A DNA stretch of 64,000 nucleotides from NCBI RefSeq assembly GCF_033115175.1, contig NC_084830.1:118384709-118448708 (forward strand), in the 5' to 3' direction. The notes below the pieces were generated by a model that saw nothing but the letters and a program-made list of their open reading frames with translations, did not search any database and was not told the origin of the DNA. The stretch is from Lepus europaeus. Taxonomy: Eukaryota; Chordata; Mammalia; Lagomorpha; Leporidae. A program made the translations under genes and the position numbers. Below are positions 20,269 through 33,332 of this stretch, piece after piece. Each line of letters opens with the position of its first letter. Position 1 is the first letter of the stretch.

Positions 20269-21679
20269 AAGATTTTATTTTTTAATAAAGCCAAGTAAGA
20301 AATGACTACCCCAGTCTGCCACAGACAGGAAAGAATACACAGAATAAGTGCCTCGGCTTGGTGAGTCAGCAATGACACACTGGCAGGTATTAGGGAATCC
20401 AAATATTGAATAATGGCTGGTGAGCTCTGTTCTGTCTTTTGCCTTGTATTGAAGTAGCATGTTGATTATGCAAGGTCACTTAGAACAGGACATTATTGCA
20501 GCCTCTGAACATCTTAATGAAGATAGATTTCCACTTTCGTTCATTCCTCTTTGAACTACATCCGTCTGAAATCATAACACTTAAGACTTTTAAAATGATC
20601 ACCCTCTTTTCTGCTAGTATCAAAGACCAGTTTATTGATCGTCCTAGTGTAGCATAGCTTGCTGGTTTTGTTTTCTGCTTCTACAGTCTTTCTCCCTGGT
20701 TAGCTATAATTGAAATTGTAAATTGTCATTTTGTCACCAGGAAAGGGAGTTTAATCTCAGTCTTTATTAGGAATCAGCTCCTCCAGGCCCCAGGATGCAT
20801 TTAACAATGGGCTGTGGAATCAATTATTCAATCTCCAGAGAGCTGTGCTTGATCACTTGTCATCGACCTGAGGCTTTATGGTTAGAAAGATTTGTGATAA
20901 GGGATGCTCATGTTTCCAAACTCAACCATTTTCCTCCAACAGACAACTTCAAAAGCATCCTCTTTTAAAGAATCCTCCTCTTGGTTTAGACACTTAATCC
21001 ATTATTCAGTGATCCTGATTTACTTTCTTTGAGTGTTATAATCACTGACATTCTCCAATCTTAATTTCATCTATCCTTACTGATAAGCACATTCCATGAT
21101 AAAAAAAAGACATCTTGAATATAAAAATGCCTTCATTAAATATGGCTAAAAAGTTTCTCTCCTAAGAAATGTCAACAAGAGTATATCAGACCACTAAAAA
21201 TAATAATCAAAGAATTATATAAATGTCACATCATATAACAGGCATTCATGGAATCTTTTTAACTTGTTGAGGATACTATAATGAAGTCTCTGACCCAAAT
21301 TTACAAAGATGAGGACCCATTTCCTGAAGCTCTTCCAAGGAACCCCCAAATAACTCTCAAGCCAGGCTTAAACTCACCTATATTTCCTTGCTGTTCATAT
21401 GAAGAATCTCCAAAGAGTTTGCAGAAAATTGGAGTTAAAAGTATTTTAGTCCAAAAAAAATTGCAATTCATAACTTTTTGAAGATCTCATAGTTCTACAG
21501 AACTTGGTTAATTTTACATTTCTCGTTACGTGTCCCTGTGCTCAGCCTTTCTAGCCTCTGTGTTTGGTTAGAATTTCTTCATGCCTCCAGACAGGTCATG
21601 TTACTAATTCCAAGCAGAGAAGACAAATTCTCTTCTGCATAGCCTTTATCTCTCTGAGAACAGCCTAATATCCTTTGTA
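20269..21679. other. repeat-free 1.4-kb stretch
   Basis: No SINE, L1 or LTR text and no convincing reading frame. About 20500-21070 is of moderate complexity without low-complexity runs, the look of a conserved non-coding candidate. Confidence 0.5.
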
Positions 21680-21958
21680 GGGGCTAACATCGTGGCACAG
21701 AGTTAAGCTGCCTGCAATTCCAGCATCCCATAATGGAGAGCCAGTTTGAGTCCAGACAGCTCTGCTACCATCCAGGTCCTGGCTCAAGCACCTGGGAAAA
21801 CAGCAAAAGTTGTCACAAGTGCTTGATTCATCTCTGGTTTCTTCCTGGCTCTATGCCAGCTTTTGTAGTCGTTTGAGGAGTAAAGATCTCTTTACCTCTC
21901 TGTCACTTTTTCCTCCCACTCTGTGTTTCAAATAAATAAATAATAAATCTTAAAAAAT
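21680..21958 (+). mobile_element. tRNA-derived SINE, diverged
   Basis: Plus-strand copy: GGGGCTAACATCGTGGCACAG head, diverged body, TTTCAAATAAATAAATAATA tail. Confidence 0.85.
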
Positions 21959-22359
21959 AATATCCTTCCTATCTCTGAAATGTGAATTTTTTGCTGGATG
22001 GTGATATATCCAGTGAGCTAATTATCAGTGTTTTATTAGCTATGATATAAATAGTTATGTTCCCAAAAAACAGAGGCAGGTAAGAGATTAGAGGAGGCAG
22101 AGTATCCAAAAGTGGGAAAATCCTCTATTTAATGTAATATTAAATTTTGTCTGTAATTTGTATTTTAATCAATTATTAATTATCATTTTAGACAAAAGTG
22201 CTTTAGGGAGAATGAGAGCACCCCAACATCATGGTAATGATGATGATGATGTTGATTTAAATTAAACACCAAGAACTTTTGATTCAAGGTTTCTTCCTTC
22301 CCTATTTCTCTCCTCTTTTTCCTCACCCCTCCTTCTCCCTCCCTCTCTCTCTCTCTCAA
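21959..22359. other. unassigned spacer with CT-rich end
   Basis: Contains a short (GAT)n run near 22235-22253 and a pyrimidine tract at 22300-22358 leading into the next SINE. Confidence 0.5.
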
Positions 22360-22590
22360 GATTTATTTAATTTATTTGAAAGGCAGAGTGACAGGGAGAG
22401 AGGGAGAAACAGAGAGAGATAGAGATCTTTCATCTGCTGATTCACTCTCCAAAAGGGCTGAACCAGGCAAAAGCCGGGAGCCTGTAACTCCATCTGGTAT
22501 CTCATGTGGGTGGCAAGGGCTCAAGGACTGGGCCTATCTTCCAGTGTTTGTCCAGGCACATAAGCTGGGAACTAGAGAAGAGGCAGAGTA
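22360..22590 (-). mobile_element. tRNA-derived SINE, truncated
   Basis: Minus-strand copy with tail complement and body, but the tRNA head is missing at the right edge. Confidence 0.8.
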
Positions 22591-24424
22591 ATACCTGTGT
22601 AATCTGTCTTTGTTTCTTAATCCTGGAACTGTGTGATATTTTCCTGAGGATCTTAAAAATTATTCATGATAAAAATTACTGTGTGTAATTGCTTATTATC
22701 ATTTATATGCCTGTTTGCTATGTGACACTTTATAAATGCTGCCTACACTTATTACTTTATTAACTAAATTTTATCAGCTAAACTTCCCCCTCCCTCTCTC
22801 TACTTGTATTTCATAATCAATTTAGTTAGTTTATTTTCCTTACTATGTATGCTAAGCTTCAGTATCCAATGACAAATCTACAATTTGAATTTACATTCTT
22901 GCTAAGAAAAATTAAAAATTTAGACTTTGATTTTTTTATTAGCTTAGAGTAAGAAATCAATCTCAAAAACTCCAGTTGGTAAGTTCAAGTAATTTGGCTT
23001 ACCATTATTCTGAGTTATCTCTGGATAGGAAAATTATCACAATGTTCATTTTGTGTCTTTAATGTTATGTTGGATTGTCTACTAATAAGCCCATTTGATG
23101 CCCACATAAAATACATATATCACATTCTTAAAAGTTTTCCACACCTCCTCTTGCATTCTTTCATTAATGACTCAAAACTTTGGAATGTGCTACTTTCTAT
23201 GTGTATGAAAAATTGTGCTCAGTGATTTTAAAATTATCTTTTGTTAACATATTTTTAGACTTTCTCCCTGAGTACACAAAACTTTTCAAAGAAAATAACC
23301 AATTCACAGAAAATATGAAATCTATATTTGTATCATTTCATATTCACCAAGAGAAGTAAATGGAAAGATTAAGTTATGAATGTTTAAACCCTTTTTTGAA
23401 TATGACTTAATACATTGGAGTTCTACTTAGAGTTTATGTTCTTATTTAGGTAATTTGGATCAAAATTCTTTTACCTCTAGATCACTTAGGGCTAGGCATC
23501 AATATATATTTGCACACAGAGACTTACTACCACTTGGCACCTAGTGCATCATGGGTAGTTTACAAATCCTAAGTTTTAAAGGGTATGAGACAGTGGTAAA
23601 AATAGTTACAGCATTTTTGTTCTACCCCTCACTAAAGTAATTTGGTTGGGAATGTTGATTGAGGGAACAATTTCCCCTCATGCTAAAAATATGCTAGGTA
23701 TTGTTAATTATTTGATACTTGCCTAATTTAAAGAGCATGTAAGTCCCAGTTTTGAAGGATTGATTGAGTCAAAGGTGTTGGGCACACACAAATCACTCCC
23801 ATGTTTATCTCCCTCTAACCACAAGGGCTACCCTGTTAAGTCACTTTGAATTATGAGAGAAATGAGCTCATTAATCTTCATTACACTTCTGTGGATGAAA
23901 TCTGTTGATACTGCACATTCCAGCCTTGCTAACTGAATCATGACTACAGACATAGGGTCCCTGACTGCATAAACTATATGCCAGGACAGAAGAATCAACG
24001 AAAGAAATACAGAAGCCAAGCCTTTGTAGCATGATCAAGAGCAGGAATCTTATGAAATCAAGTGGGTAGTTGAGAAGGGAGTATTGTTGCCTTATCCCAA
24101 TCAATTCCATGTTTTTCTGAGAAGTTGAGGACTTTTGTTCCTTCTGCCCCTCTACCAATATATGTTTTATTTAATTACATTAGTCGGGAACATTTAAAGT
24201 TCAGATTGGAAGAATCTGTGTCAAAATAGTTTAAACCAAAAAGGAAAATTGCATCCCCATATCACAGACAATCCAAAGGACACAACTGGATTTGTGAGTT
24301 TAAGCCGTGTTGGCAGAGTTCTCCCCGGTAGAGGCAGCGTTTCCTAGGTAAAATATATGTATGTGTGTATCTTTGTAGTTGTGTGTGTGTGTTTAGCATA
24401 CAAATGATTGAAATTATACTGAGA
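22591..24424. other. repeat-poor stretch, no gene seen
   Basis: AT-rich sequence with a small (GT)n run near 24378-24392. I see no gene or family that I can name. Confidence 0.5.
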
Positions 24425-24776
24425 AGGGTAGGTGGTGTGGTGCAGCAGGATAAGCTACTGCTTTGGATGCTCACATCACATATTGCAGTGCCTGGGATCC
24501 ATTTCCATCTCCACATAGAGCTTGCAGCTGATGGGCACACTGGGAGGCAGAAGATGATGGTCAAGCCCTTGAGTCCCTACCACCCACATGGGTGACCTGT
24601 AAGGAGTTCCTGATTCCTGGCTTTGGCCTGGTCTCACTCAGCTGTGATGGACATCCGGGGACTAAACCAATGGAGATGGAAGATTGATCTATCTGTCTAT
24701 CCATATATCTCTGTCTATCTCTGTGTTTTTCTCTCTGTTGCTCTCTGCCTTTCAAATAGCTAAAAACAAATAAATA
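24425..24776 (+). mobile_element. tRNA-derived SINE, diverged
   Basis: Plus-strand copy (GTGGTGTGGTGCAGCAGGAT head, CTGGCTTTGGCCTGG body, (ATCT)n-type tract at 24688-24724, A-rich tail). Confidence 0.85.
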
Positions 24777-27700
24777 AGCTCTGAAATTGTATTAAGAGAT
24801 ATTATTAAAGAAACTAGAAAATGCCTTACCTGTCTTGTACATAGTTACTCTGAAAAATCTAAAACACTTTCACCTCATCTTACGGAGAATAAAGAATCAC
24901 TTCTGCCTTTACAGAGAGAAGCCAAGGCCTGAGACCATTGATGACCATATGAATAGCATATTTATGGACTGAAATACCATCTGAACGTTAGCAAGGCTGC
25001 CTCTAACATATAAAATACCTCTTCAGAAATTAAAAAAACTTATTTATTGACCCTGCATAAATTAGAAAAATATTATCTCCGGTTAGTTTATACAGCCCAT
25101 AAAACATAGCTCTGCCAAGAGTGTGAATCCTCAGTTTCAGCCCTCTTTTAAATGCCAGGGAAGTACAAAATCTACCCAAATTTGTGTGAATATATGTGAC
25201 TGACAAATAAAACATCATTGTCTTTGTGTCTTTGTGCTAAAGTCTATACCTGTGTGTCCTCCTGAAGGCCACAGAAATAACTGAAGGGTTTTCTAAAGAG
25301 AGATCTAGCCATTGCCAGAAATTTTTGGGAGTAACTCTTAGTCCTTAGAATGCCATGCCTGATGGGGAGATTTTTTTTGTTTTTTTGTTTTTGTTTTTGT
25401 TTTTGTGTGTGTGTTTTTTTTTTTTGCTTGTTTGGTAGGTTGTTTTTGTTTTTTATCCTTTTTTTTCTTCTTATCTTGGGGGCCTGAATAACACCAGGTA
25501 GTAGTATAGTTATGTGTCTAAAGTGGGCATTTTGGGTAGTATGGTACCAGATTGACATCCAGAAAGTCAAACCCTGTGGTAGCCAGTTGTTGTTACATGA
25601 TGGAGCTTCAATAAAATACAGGCTTCCAAGGCACAGGTGAGCCTTCCTGGTGGTGATACGATATGTGTTATATTACACCTCTAGTCCAGGAGAGCAATCC
25701 TGTGCGTCACTCCTTTGTGAGAAAATAACTGGAGACTCTGTATTGGAACTTTCTTGGGCTGTGCCTTTCTTTAAACCATATCATTTAGCCATGATAAACA
25801 TTAGCATGCACCTTTAGCTGTAATATGTACCATCTGAACTGGGATGAACATTGAGCTGCAACCATAACAGCTTTCATTGAGTTATGTGAGTCCTTTTGTT
25901 AATTAGGAACTTAAGACTGCTCTTGAGGACCACTGAATTTTCAAATAGTGGCAAGAAATAATAGTCTTCTACACCGTATTCCCTTTAACTTTGAAAAAAA
26001 AACTTTGCAGATTTTACTTATAAAATGACACCATAGTGTATTGTAACATGTTGCAACTTATTTTATTAGTACCTGTCTTGTTCATCTGTTGTCTCCTGCT
26101 CAAAATTTTACCATATATAAACATATATATGTGTTGCCTGTGAATTAATGCTAATTTCTATAATAAATGTGTTCCAATATATATATATGTATGTATGTAT
26201 AAATATATATATATATATATGTATTATATATGGGATCAAGCATAGGAGGAGTCTACTTCTCATGTGTTTTTTTTAAACAAAATCATAGGATCAGTGCTAT
26301 GAGCACTTTTCATCTTTAACATGTAATGCTCGAGGCCCCTATGCTTTTTCCTCAAAGCTCAGAGGAAGAAATTAAAGAATATTATTGGGGAAAATGATTA
26401 GTAGTCTGGGCCTGAAAGAGGCACTCATCCCTTCAATTGTGTTGTATTCGGTGGAATAGGACTTTGTACCCCAGAGGAAGAGGCAATAGATGTGGGGAAC
26501 AGCTAGCCACTGTCTGCCATATACATTCATAGTCTGTCTTCTCTAATCCCTTCAGGTCCCTTGGGCTATCAGCAGCTAATATGATAAATGGATTAATGAA
26601 TATGTGTTAATTGGTGATTATGTCTTAATACTATATTATACATTTATAATTTCGTAATATATCTGTGTACAACAGCGAATATTTTTGGAAAACTAATTAT
26701 TGGCAGGGGGGACTTCAAAGGTCTCAGCATCTAACTTGTCCCGCCTTACTGAGGGATTGCCCCCACACCAGTGTATTGTCTGCTCAGATTTTATAATCAC
26801 TGTGTCCTCTAGCTGGGACAAACCTTTTGCTCTGATCACAAGAATGAATCCTTAACTGTAAAGAGGATTATAACGAGTAAAACTTATGCATGCCTAGCAT
26901 GGGAGCTACATTATTTGAAGTTTTGTGTGTGTATTTCATTTAATCACAACAACCCAAACAGTTATTAGTTAAGAATGGTTGGTGTTACAAGTTTAACCTG
27001 TGTTGTTTGGCTCCAGGACCTAACTAGTCTCCTGTGTTATTTCTAAGTCCAATAAATGGCCTATGGGAACTTGGCTACTATAATGTATCTCCAAGTCAGA
27101 GGAGTTCTGTATTTTTGTAGGGAAAGTGTTAGACATAATATTCAACTACCTCCTTGGCTTTCATTTACCTGTTGTTGTTTTCTTTCCTACATATTCTGCA
27201 TCTTTCAATTCCCCAGCCTCAAGTGCCACCTGCTCTCCTGCAAATGAAATGTGGCATTTACCATTTAAATTGCTCTGCTCAGCAGTGTCCTGGAAAACAA
27301 ATACAAAATGACAGTCCCACTCTACACTCTATCTCTGGGTTTCACACTTCTATTTCCCTTTACAAATCTGGGAGAAAATTTAGAATTCTGGTGAGAAAAT
27401 TTGTTGACAGAAAATGTTGCTCCTATTTTCTGGCCTTTAGAAGAACCCTGAAGGACCTACCTCTCAAACAACAAGAGAATTTCATAAGCAAAATAAAGCA
27501 ACCACAAAGTCCCCAGGAGAGAAAGCAGAATATTATTATGCTTGGTCTGTCATTGTTATCATCTTCAAATAGTGTTTGTTAAGCCTGCAGGAGTACAAGA
27601 CAGTGGGTTGGTTAAGTTGGCATCTTTTCCTCCTCCCAAGAGCTCGCAGTTTGAACAGAAACAGAGCAGCAAAGACAAACAGATACAAGGTCAAGCTGAG

Positions 27701-27787
27701 ACCTATACTAACACATTAACATACTCAATTAAAATAGAGTGGAGCTCATTACAATTCAATAAGAATGGGAGGCAGCAAGATGTAATA
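24777..27787. other. 3-kb repeat-poor stretch
   Basis: Contains a T-rich/(GTTTTT)n tract (25370-25460) and an AT microsatellite (26175-26225). Frames up to about 142 codons exist at 27154-27582 but show no known domain. Parts (25740-26100, 26740-26890) look like conserved non-coding candidates. Confidence 0.45.
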
Positions 27788-27885
27788 TAAAAAGGTGCTA
27801 AACTAGGAGTCAGGAGTCTTCCAGGATGCCAGGTGTGTGGCTTTGGGCAAGTCACCTCAGCACCCCCAAGGCTGGAACACTTGGC
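27788..27885 (+). mobile_element. MIR fragment
   Basis: Contains the hallmark core GGCTTTGGGCAAGTCACCTC in context of an old tRNA-derived mammal-wide SINE. Confidence 0.75.
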
Positions 27886-28097
27886 AAGATTTCGAGGAGG
27901 CAGTTTGAGAAGGTGAACTGAAAACAGAATCCAGAGTCAGAGAACCACATAGTTTCTGCAAACATGAGAAGGCATTTTAAGCTCTCTGGATCAATTTGTC
28001 CTACTTCGTAAAGTGAAAACTGGAAAGTTCATTCAAGAATTGATTATCTACTGGTTATATAAAGTGTCTTTAAATGTGTATGGTATGTAGTTTAAAA

Positions 28098-28440
28098 TGT
28101 TCCTACATATGGAAGGACACCACAAAACACACCAAACACCAGAGTTAAAGGAAAGGTTTATTGTCGGGGGTGGGGGAACCTGACAGACTTAAGAGAGATG
28201 GGGGGTGCAGGAAGAGAGAGATTGTGCGGGAAAGCAGGTTTTCTTATAGCCTCGCAAGGGGTAGGGAAGTGGGAGCAGCAAATCTCCTTAAGGTGGGGGT
28301 GGAACTGATGCTCATGGTTGGGTCATTTGGTCACCTGGCTTCTAGTAAGCCAGGCTGGGATTAGGACCGAAGCTTATTGCACAAGATGGCGATGGGACCA
28401 GAGTCTAAGATGGTACCGGGGGCTTAAGAGGGCACCTCAG
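28098..28440 (-). mobile_element. probable ERV LTR, minus strand
   Basis: On the minus strand it begins TGAGGTGCCC, carries a TATA-like GCTATAAGAAAACC, an AATAAACC poly(A) signal (complement about 28155-28163) and a U5-like GT-rich end. YY1-like CAAGATGGCG lies at about 28382-28391. Exact ends and target duplication are not clear. I see no internal genes. Confidence 0.65.
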
Positions 28441-30667
28441 ATAAGACAGCATTGGTTTTACTAACAAAATATATTGTAGCTTTTTTTTTTTTTTCATTTT
28501 AATCTGCTTAACTGTCATTTGCTGGTGTTTCTAAAAAATGAGGACACAGAGGGTCAAGAAAAGCAAACTCTTACTTATACATCATTTGATTGGAAGATGG
28601 AATAGAACAGAAAAAATTAAAGATATGGAGAAATCTTAAGGATGGAATTACAAGAAATTGAACTAAGTGAAATTGAAAAGTAAACATAGTCCCTTTCCTG
28701 TGTCTTTATCTTTCGATTATATGATTTTTTGACTCATAATTTCCTTACACAGATTTAACTAATATTTCTGAGAGCCTTCTGTGTCAGGCATGGTGGTGTG
28801 TACTGCAGATACCGTGTTGTATATGGATAATTAGCATCCCCTTTTCATGAAGAAGCCACCTTGGAAACAGGGAGAATCAGACTATAAACATGCAGCACAC
28901 AAGAAAGTACCCAGGGAGAATAAAGCAGACAACTGAATCAGGATGGTGTGTCCGCCAGTGAGTAGATCTTTTCTTATATTTGAGAGAGCCAAGGACCAAC
29001 TCTTTTAGAATGTATTATTTAAGGTAATAGTTAAAAATAACAGGGAGAAAATGAGGATATAGGAGAAAAACGCATGAGCTGGGAATAAAATCCTTGAGAT
29101 GATAAAGTTTTTTCTTTCCACAAATCAACAACCTTCTTTGCTCTTAGCTTCTGTCCCAATGTATCACCTGGCTAGCTAATCTCTTTCTTTCTCACAAACC
29201 TAAAAAAAGAAGAAAGAATGTCAAAGATAAGCATAACTGATTTATCCAGATTGGCTTACGTATAGGCGGTTCTCTGCTCATCAATACAAATGGTGCAAAG
29301 AACAAGTAGCTTCGACAGTTCATCTGTGACTCATCTGTACTTTATCTTAAGCACTTAACTCTTTGTGAGTTGAGAATAAATTAAAGGGTATAAATATACA
29401 GCCAGCACTTTCTGTCTTTACATTAATTTATACACAGTATTTCAAGCAAAAAAAAAAAAAAGATCAGCCTTAAATTAAACCTGATTCAGGTGAATCATGG
29501 GATCATGGGCTAGAATAAATACCCAGTATGTTCATCAACCTTTTATAACATTAAAACTTCCCAATTCCTTGAGTAAATAATCTAAATATGAACAAATATT
29601 ATAAATTATTGGGTAACTCTATCAGCTCCTGACTGTGGTAGGGTGCCCTCAAGTGTGAATTTTCAGTTATTTGACTTGATCACCATGGGTGGTCACCCCA
29701 CCCCACCCCCCCATACCTTTTGTGTCAGCAGCCTGTGGATCTCAGCATGCTTTATAGGAAAACTGTGGTGTAAGCAGAAATACCCTTCCTAAGAAATAGA
29801 AGATCCAAGACTCCATTTGTCATCTTCATTCCATTAACATTTGGTCCTCTAGGGTAGTTTCTTGTTAAGTTTGCATGAGAAGAAAGCTAAGATTCTCCTC
29901 TTTTCTTGTGCTTTTATCATTCAGTGCCTGTTAAGCCTGAGTTTTGAAGGTTATGTGTTAAACGCTGCCTTTCTTCAGCAAGGAGTGTCTTTCCCTCTTG
30001 TAATGAATGGAATGAGAATGATTCCAATAGTGCTAAGAATGTATATGTGAGGGATTCCATTACTTGGGGGCAGTGGTTCTACTGAAGATGGAACCATTCA
30101 AATGAGTCTATATCAAGAAAGCAAATTAAAGGTAAATTTAATGTTTTAAAATTTGATGGTTAAATTCAGGAGACCACATTGTCCTCTGAAGGCACTGACT
30201 AAGATTTATTGACTTATTACTTAATATATCCTAAACTCAGTGTTAGAAGCTACATAATCATTTAATCTCACAAACATCATGTGAGAAAGGAATTTCCACT
30301 TTTAGCAAAGTAAGTACAAGTTAACAGGGCTAAGAATTTGTAATCTGATTTGACACCCAGATCGAGTTAACTGATGTTCTATCCAATACTGTAAAAAATC
30401 TTGGAATGATCACATATTAAACCCTAATTTTCCAAGTTCTCCTTCATCTTAGAAGCAATGACGCTATTTCTCCCTTTGAGTTTTCACCTGAAGATGAATA
30501 CATTTAAAGGATTAGTAAATTCATTCTATCAAGTCCTTTAATATATATTTTCCAGCAACTGTATTTGTCTGCAGAAGAGGAAGGGAAATATCACAGCTAC
30601 AACCATAAACACAGTTCTCTTGAAGAGTGGGGAAATCAATACATTTAAGTTCATACATATTCTTTGG
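28441..30667. other. repeat-poor stretch with ancient repeat remnants
   Basis: About 28765-28960 and 30190-30380 resemble decayed mammal-wide repeats. An A-run sits at 29449-29462 and a C-rich patch at 29696-29712. No gene recognised. Confidence 0.45.
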
Positions 30668-31060
30668 GAAGACTCATTTTTTTTTAAGTTTTTTTTAATG
30701 AATACATTTTTCATAGCTACAACTTTAGGAACATAGTGTTTATTTCTCTCATACCCACCCTCCCACCCTGATTCCTATCCCACCTCCCTTTCCCTCTCCC
30801 ATCCCCCTTTTCTTTATGGTTCATTTTTAGTTTGATTTTATATACAGAGGACCAACTCCTTGTTAAGCACAGATTTCAATGGCTTGCACCCACACACACA
30901 CAACATATAGAGTACAGTTTGGCAACAAGATGTGCAATGGATTCTCATGGTACAACTCAAAAAGGACAGAGGTCCTACATGGGGAGTAGGTGCACAGTGA
31001 CTGCTGTTGTTCCTTTAACAAGAATGACTCATTTTCAACTCATGTTCATAATAATGACAC
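30668..31060 (-). mobile_element. L1 3' end, lagomorph type, antisense
   Basis: Plus strand starts T-rich (complement of the A-tail) and carries the L1 3' UTR pyrimidine tract (ACCCACCCTCCCACCCTG), then TATATACAGAGGACCAACTCC. The same 3' UTR text recurs at 59718-59945 and 62140-63290. Confidence 0.85.
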
Positions 31061-31836
31061 TAAGCACTTCCTAGACATTTAATTATCAAAGATGATAATA
31101 GATTTCTTAGAAGGGTTCCATTATGACAATATGGCTTATGAAGATTCTTCATCACAATTATTCAAAGAAATACACATACAATTATCTCTTTTAATACCCA
31201 TATAATCAAATCTTCACACTCTGTTTCAAAACCATATCAGAAAATTAAGTACTTAATATACATAATTTAAATGATCTGTTTAAAAGTACTTCCACTTCCT
31301 CCAGCTAAAATAGGTATATGATATATGGATATAAGCACATGTGTGCAGATATAAATAGGTGTGTGTGTGTGTGTGTAAATAATTAGCTACAGCTATAATC
31401 TTTCAGTCTTCACATAAATCCCAGATCCTTCACTTACTTGCTATGTAAACTTGGAAAAATTACTTAAACTATCCAAGGCTCATTTTCTTAAATCTATTAA
31501 AGTTGTATTCATATCAAATAAAATAACACGTGAAAAGCATTGAACATAGTGCCTGGATCATGATAAGCAGGCTTTGAATACTTTTAAAAATAATTTTTCC
31601 TTGGAATCAAAGCTTCTTCAATATGTTCATCCTACGCCTGTTATTTGAGCTCAAGAAAGAATTACAAAGATTTCTTAACTTTTTGACTTTTTGTCTCTTT
31701 ATTGGTGGCATCATTTTCTTCATTACTAGCTCTCTACCTGATTCACTCTCTGGATCACTATCTACCTGCCTTAATGTCCCTAGGACAAGGTTCTACATAA
31801 TCAGGGATGACTTTAATATAGGCAGATAGGATCAAA
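31061..31836. other. spacer with (GT)n and MIR-like remnant
   Basis: A (GT)n run lies at 31360-31376. About 31415-31565 resembles a plus-strand MIR (CACTTACTTGCTATGTAAAC). Confidence 0.5.
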
Positions 31837-32262
31837 TTGATTAGACTTGTAAACTGGAGACCACACCCTCCACCACACCCCCTATGTGATTTCATGCCCC
31901 TACCTGATCTCACCTGAGTACCCACCTGCCCATCAGGCTATGTAATCACTCACCACTGGAAAGCATATAAAAGGCAAGGAGTGCCCAAAAATCCCTCGGT
32001 GCCTTTGCTTTGCTGCCCGCGCTAAGGTACCCATGGCTGCTCATAACCATATGCTTGCTCCACATGGCTCCTGGCCTGCTCTCTGACTGGTATAGACCCA
32101 ACTTAGCTTCTAGACTTCTTTCTCCCCTAATTAGAGCCTTTACTTTCCTTTTCTCTCACTGAATAAAAACTCTTAACAACTTACCATGTTGTCTGGTCTA
32201 TTTGAGCCAGTATTCAGAATTCTTCTCAATAAATGGCAAGAACCCACAGGATTGTTAATATT
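31837..32262 (+). mobile_element. probable ERV LTR, plus strand
   Basis: Begins TGTAAACTGGAGACC, has TATA text CATATAAAAGGCAAGG (about 31965-31980) and a GAATAAAAAC poly(A) signal near 32160. Typical LTR promoter/poly(A) spacing of about 190 bp; no gag-pol-env detected. The right end is approximate. Confidence 0.65.
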
Positions 32263-32922
32263 GCAGTTATTAATAAAGCAGGATGATATCAGCTTCTATG
32301 CCTGAGGACCCACTGAAAATGTTGAAAAAGGTTGGTTTTAAACCTGCTTGTCCTGCCTTTTCCATGTGTCTTCCATGAAAACCACTATAAAGTCTGTTGG
32401 CCATATTCTTAACCCTTCCACCCTCACTACCTCTCCCACCCCCCTCCTCTCCCATCTTGCTTCCTGATGTACCCCCCTGTTCCATATGTGACCACTCCTG
32501 GTGTGGAAGGCCCCCTTCTCCTTATCAGTGGAAGTGATTTCTTATCAAGGAGATAATTTCAGTGTGTGTTGGCCTCACCATATGTATATAATAATGAAAC
32601 CTACATTTTAAAACAAGAGTAATTCAAGACTGTGTATACAGTCATTTAACTGTAGGGGCTTGAAAACAGAAACTGTGTCTTCCTCTACTGATTAATTTCT
32701 TAGTAAACATTTGTTAAATGAATTAATTTATTTCATATATAAAATACACATATATCTTTATTTGGAGGAGAATATTCCATTTTTTAAAGCTGAATGAATA
32801 TATACTGTTTTATTGAATGTTTCCCAGTTTGTTCCCTAAAAGGAACTTGCTTGTTATTTTTTTTTTTAAATCCATATAAACATCCTAGTTGTTGAGAAAC
32901 ATTGTTTCTTCTCTATGCAAGA
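32263..32922. other. unassigned, between two LTRs
   Basis: Contains a pyrimidine-rich patch (32408-32480) that might be an ERV polypyrimidine remnant. Otherwise not recognised. Confidence 0.4.
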
Positions 32923-33332
32923 TGTCCAGCGCGTAACAAATCTTCCCAGGCACACGAATTAATTAATTCACAAGATTTTATTGGGATTCCGCTCCTGGGC
33001 GAGGTTCCCAGGTCCCAACAGAGTGGGGGGCCAGGGAAGTCACACATTGGAGGTTGGGAGGGCTCCTTTTATAGATACAGGGCTTGGGGGTTAAAGGTTG
33101 AGGCAGGTCTGATCCTCATTGGTTGACCTTTAGGCACCTGTGGGGACCTTGACAAGGACTTTTTGTCCCCGGAAGTGTGGGTAGGGACTCTCCATTCGTG
33201 GAAATATAGGCCTTCTCTCCTTGAGGATCCCAAAGCTACCACTCTACCTGCTTAGAGTCTCCCACTAGGTCTAAGAATTAAGCTGATATAAGAGAGACCA
33301 GGCAGGGAAAAGTGTATCGATAAAATTTCACA
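32923..33332 (-). mobile_element. probable ERV LTR, minus strand
   Basis: On the minus strand it begins TGTGAAATTTTATCG, has a TATA box (CTATAAAAGGAGCC, complement near 33068-33081) and an AATAAAATC poly(A) signal (complement near 32974-32982), and ends in GCGCTGGACA. Orientation is opposite to the LTR at 31837. Exact duplication not found. Confidence 0.7.

Noticed and set aside
25370-25460. T-rich tract as a SINE tail
   Set aside because: No SINE body adjoins it; it is a simple (GTTTTT)n/T-rich tract.
27154-27582. 142-codon open frame outside repeats
   Set aside because: No recognisable domain, Phe/Leu/Ser-rich start, and no splice or promoter context that I can support.
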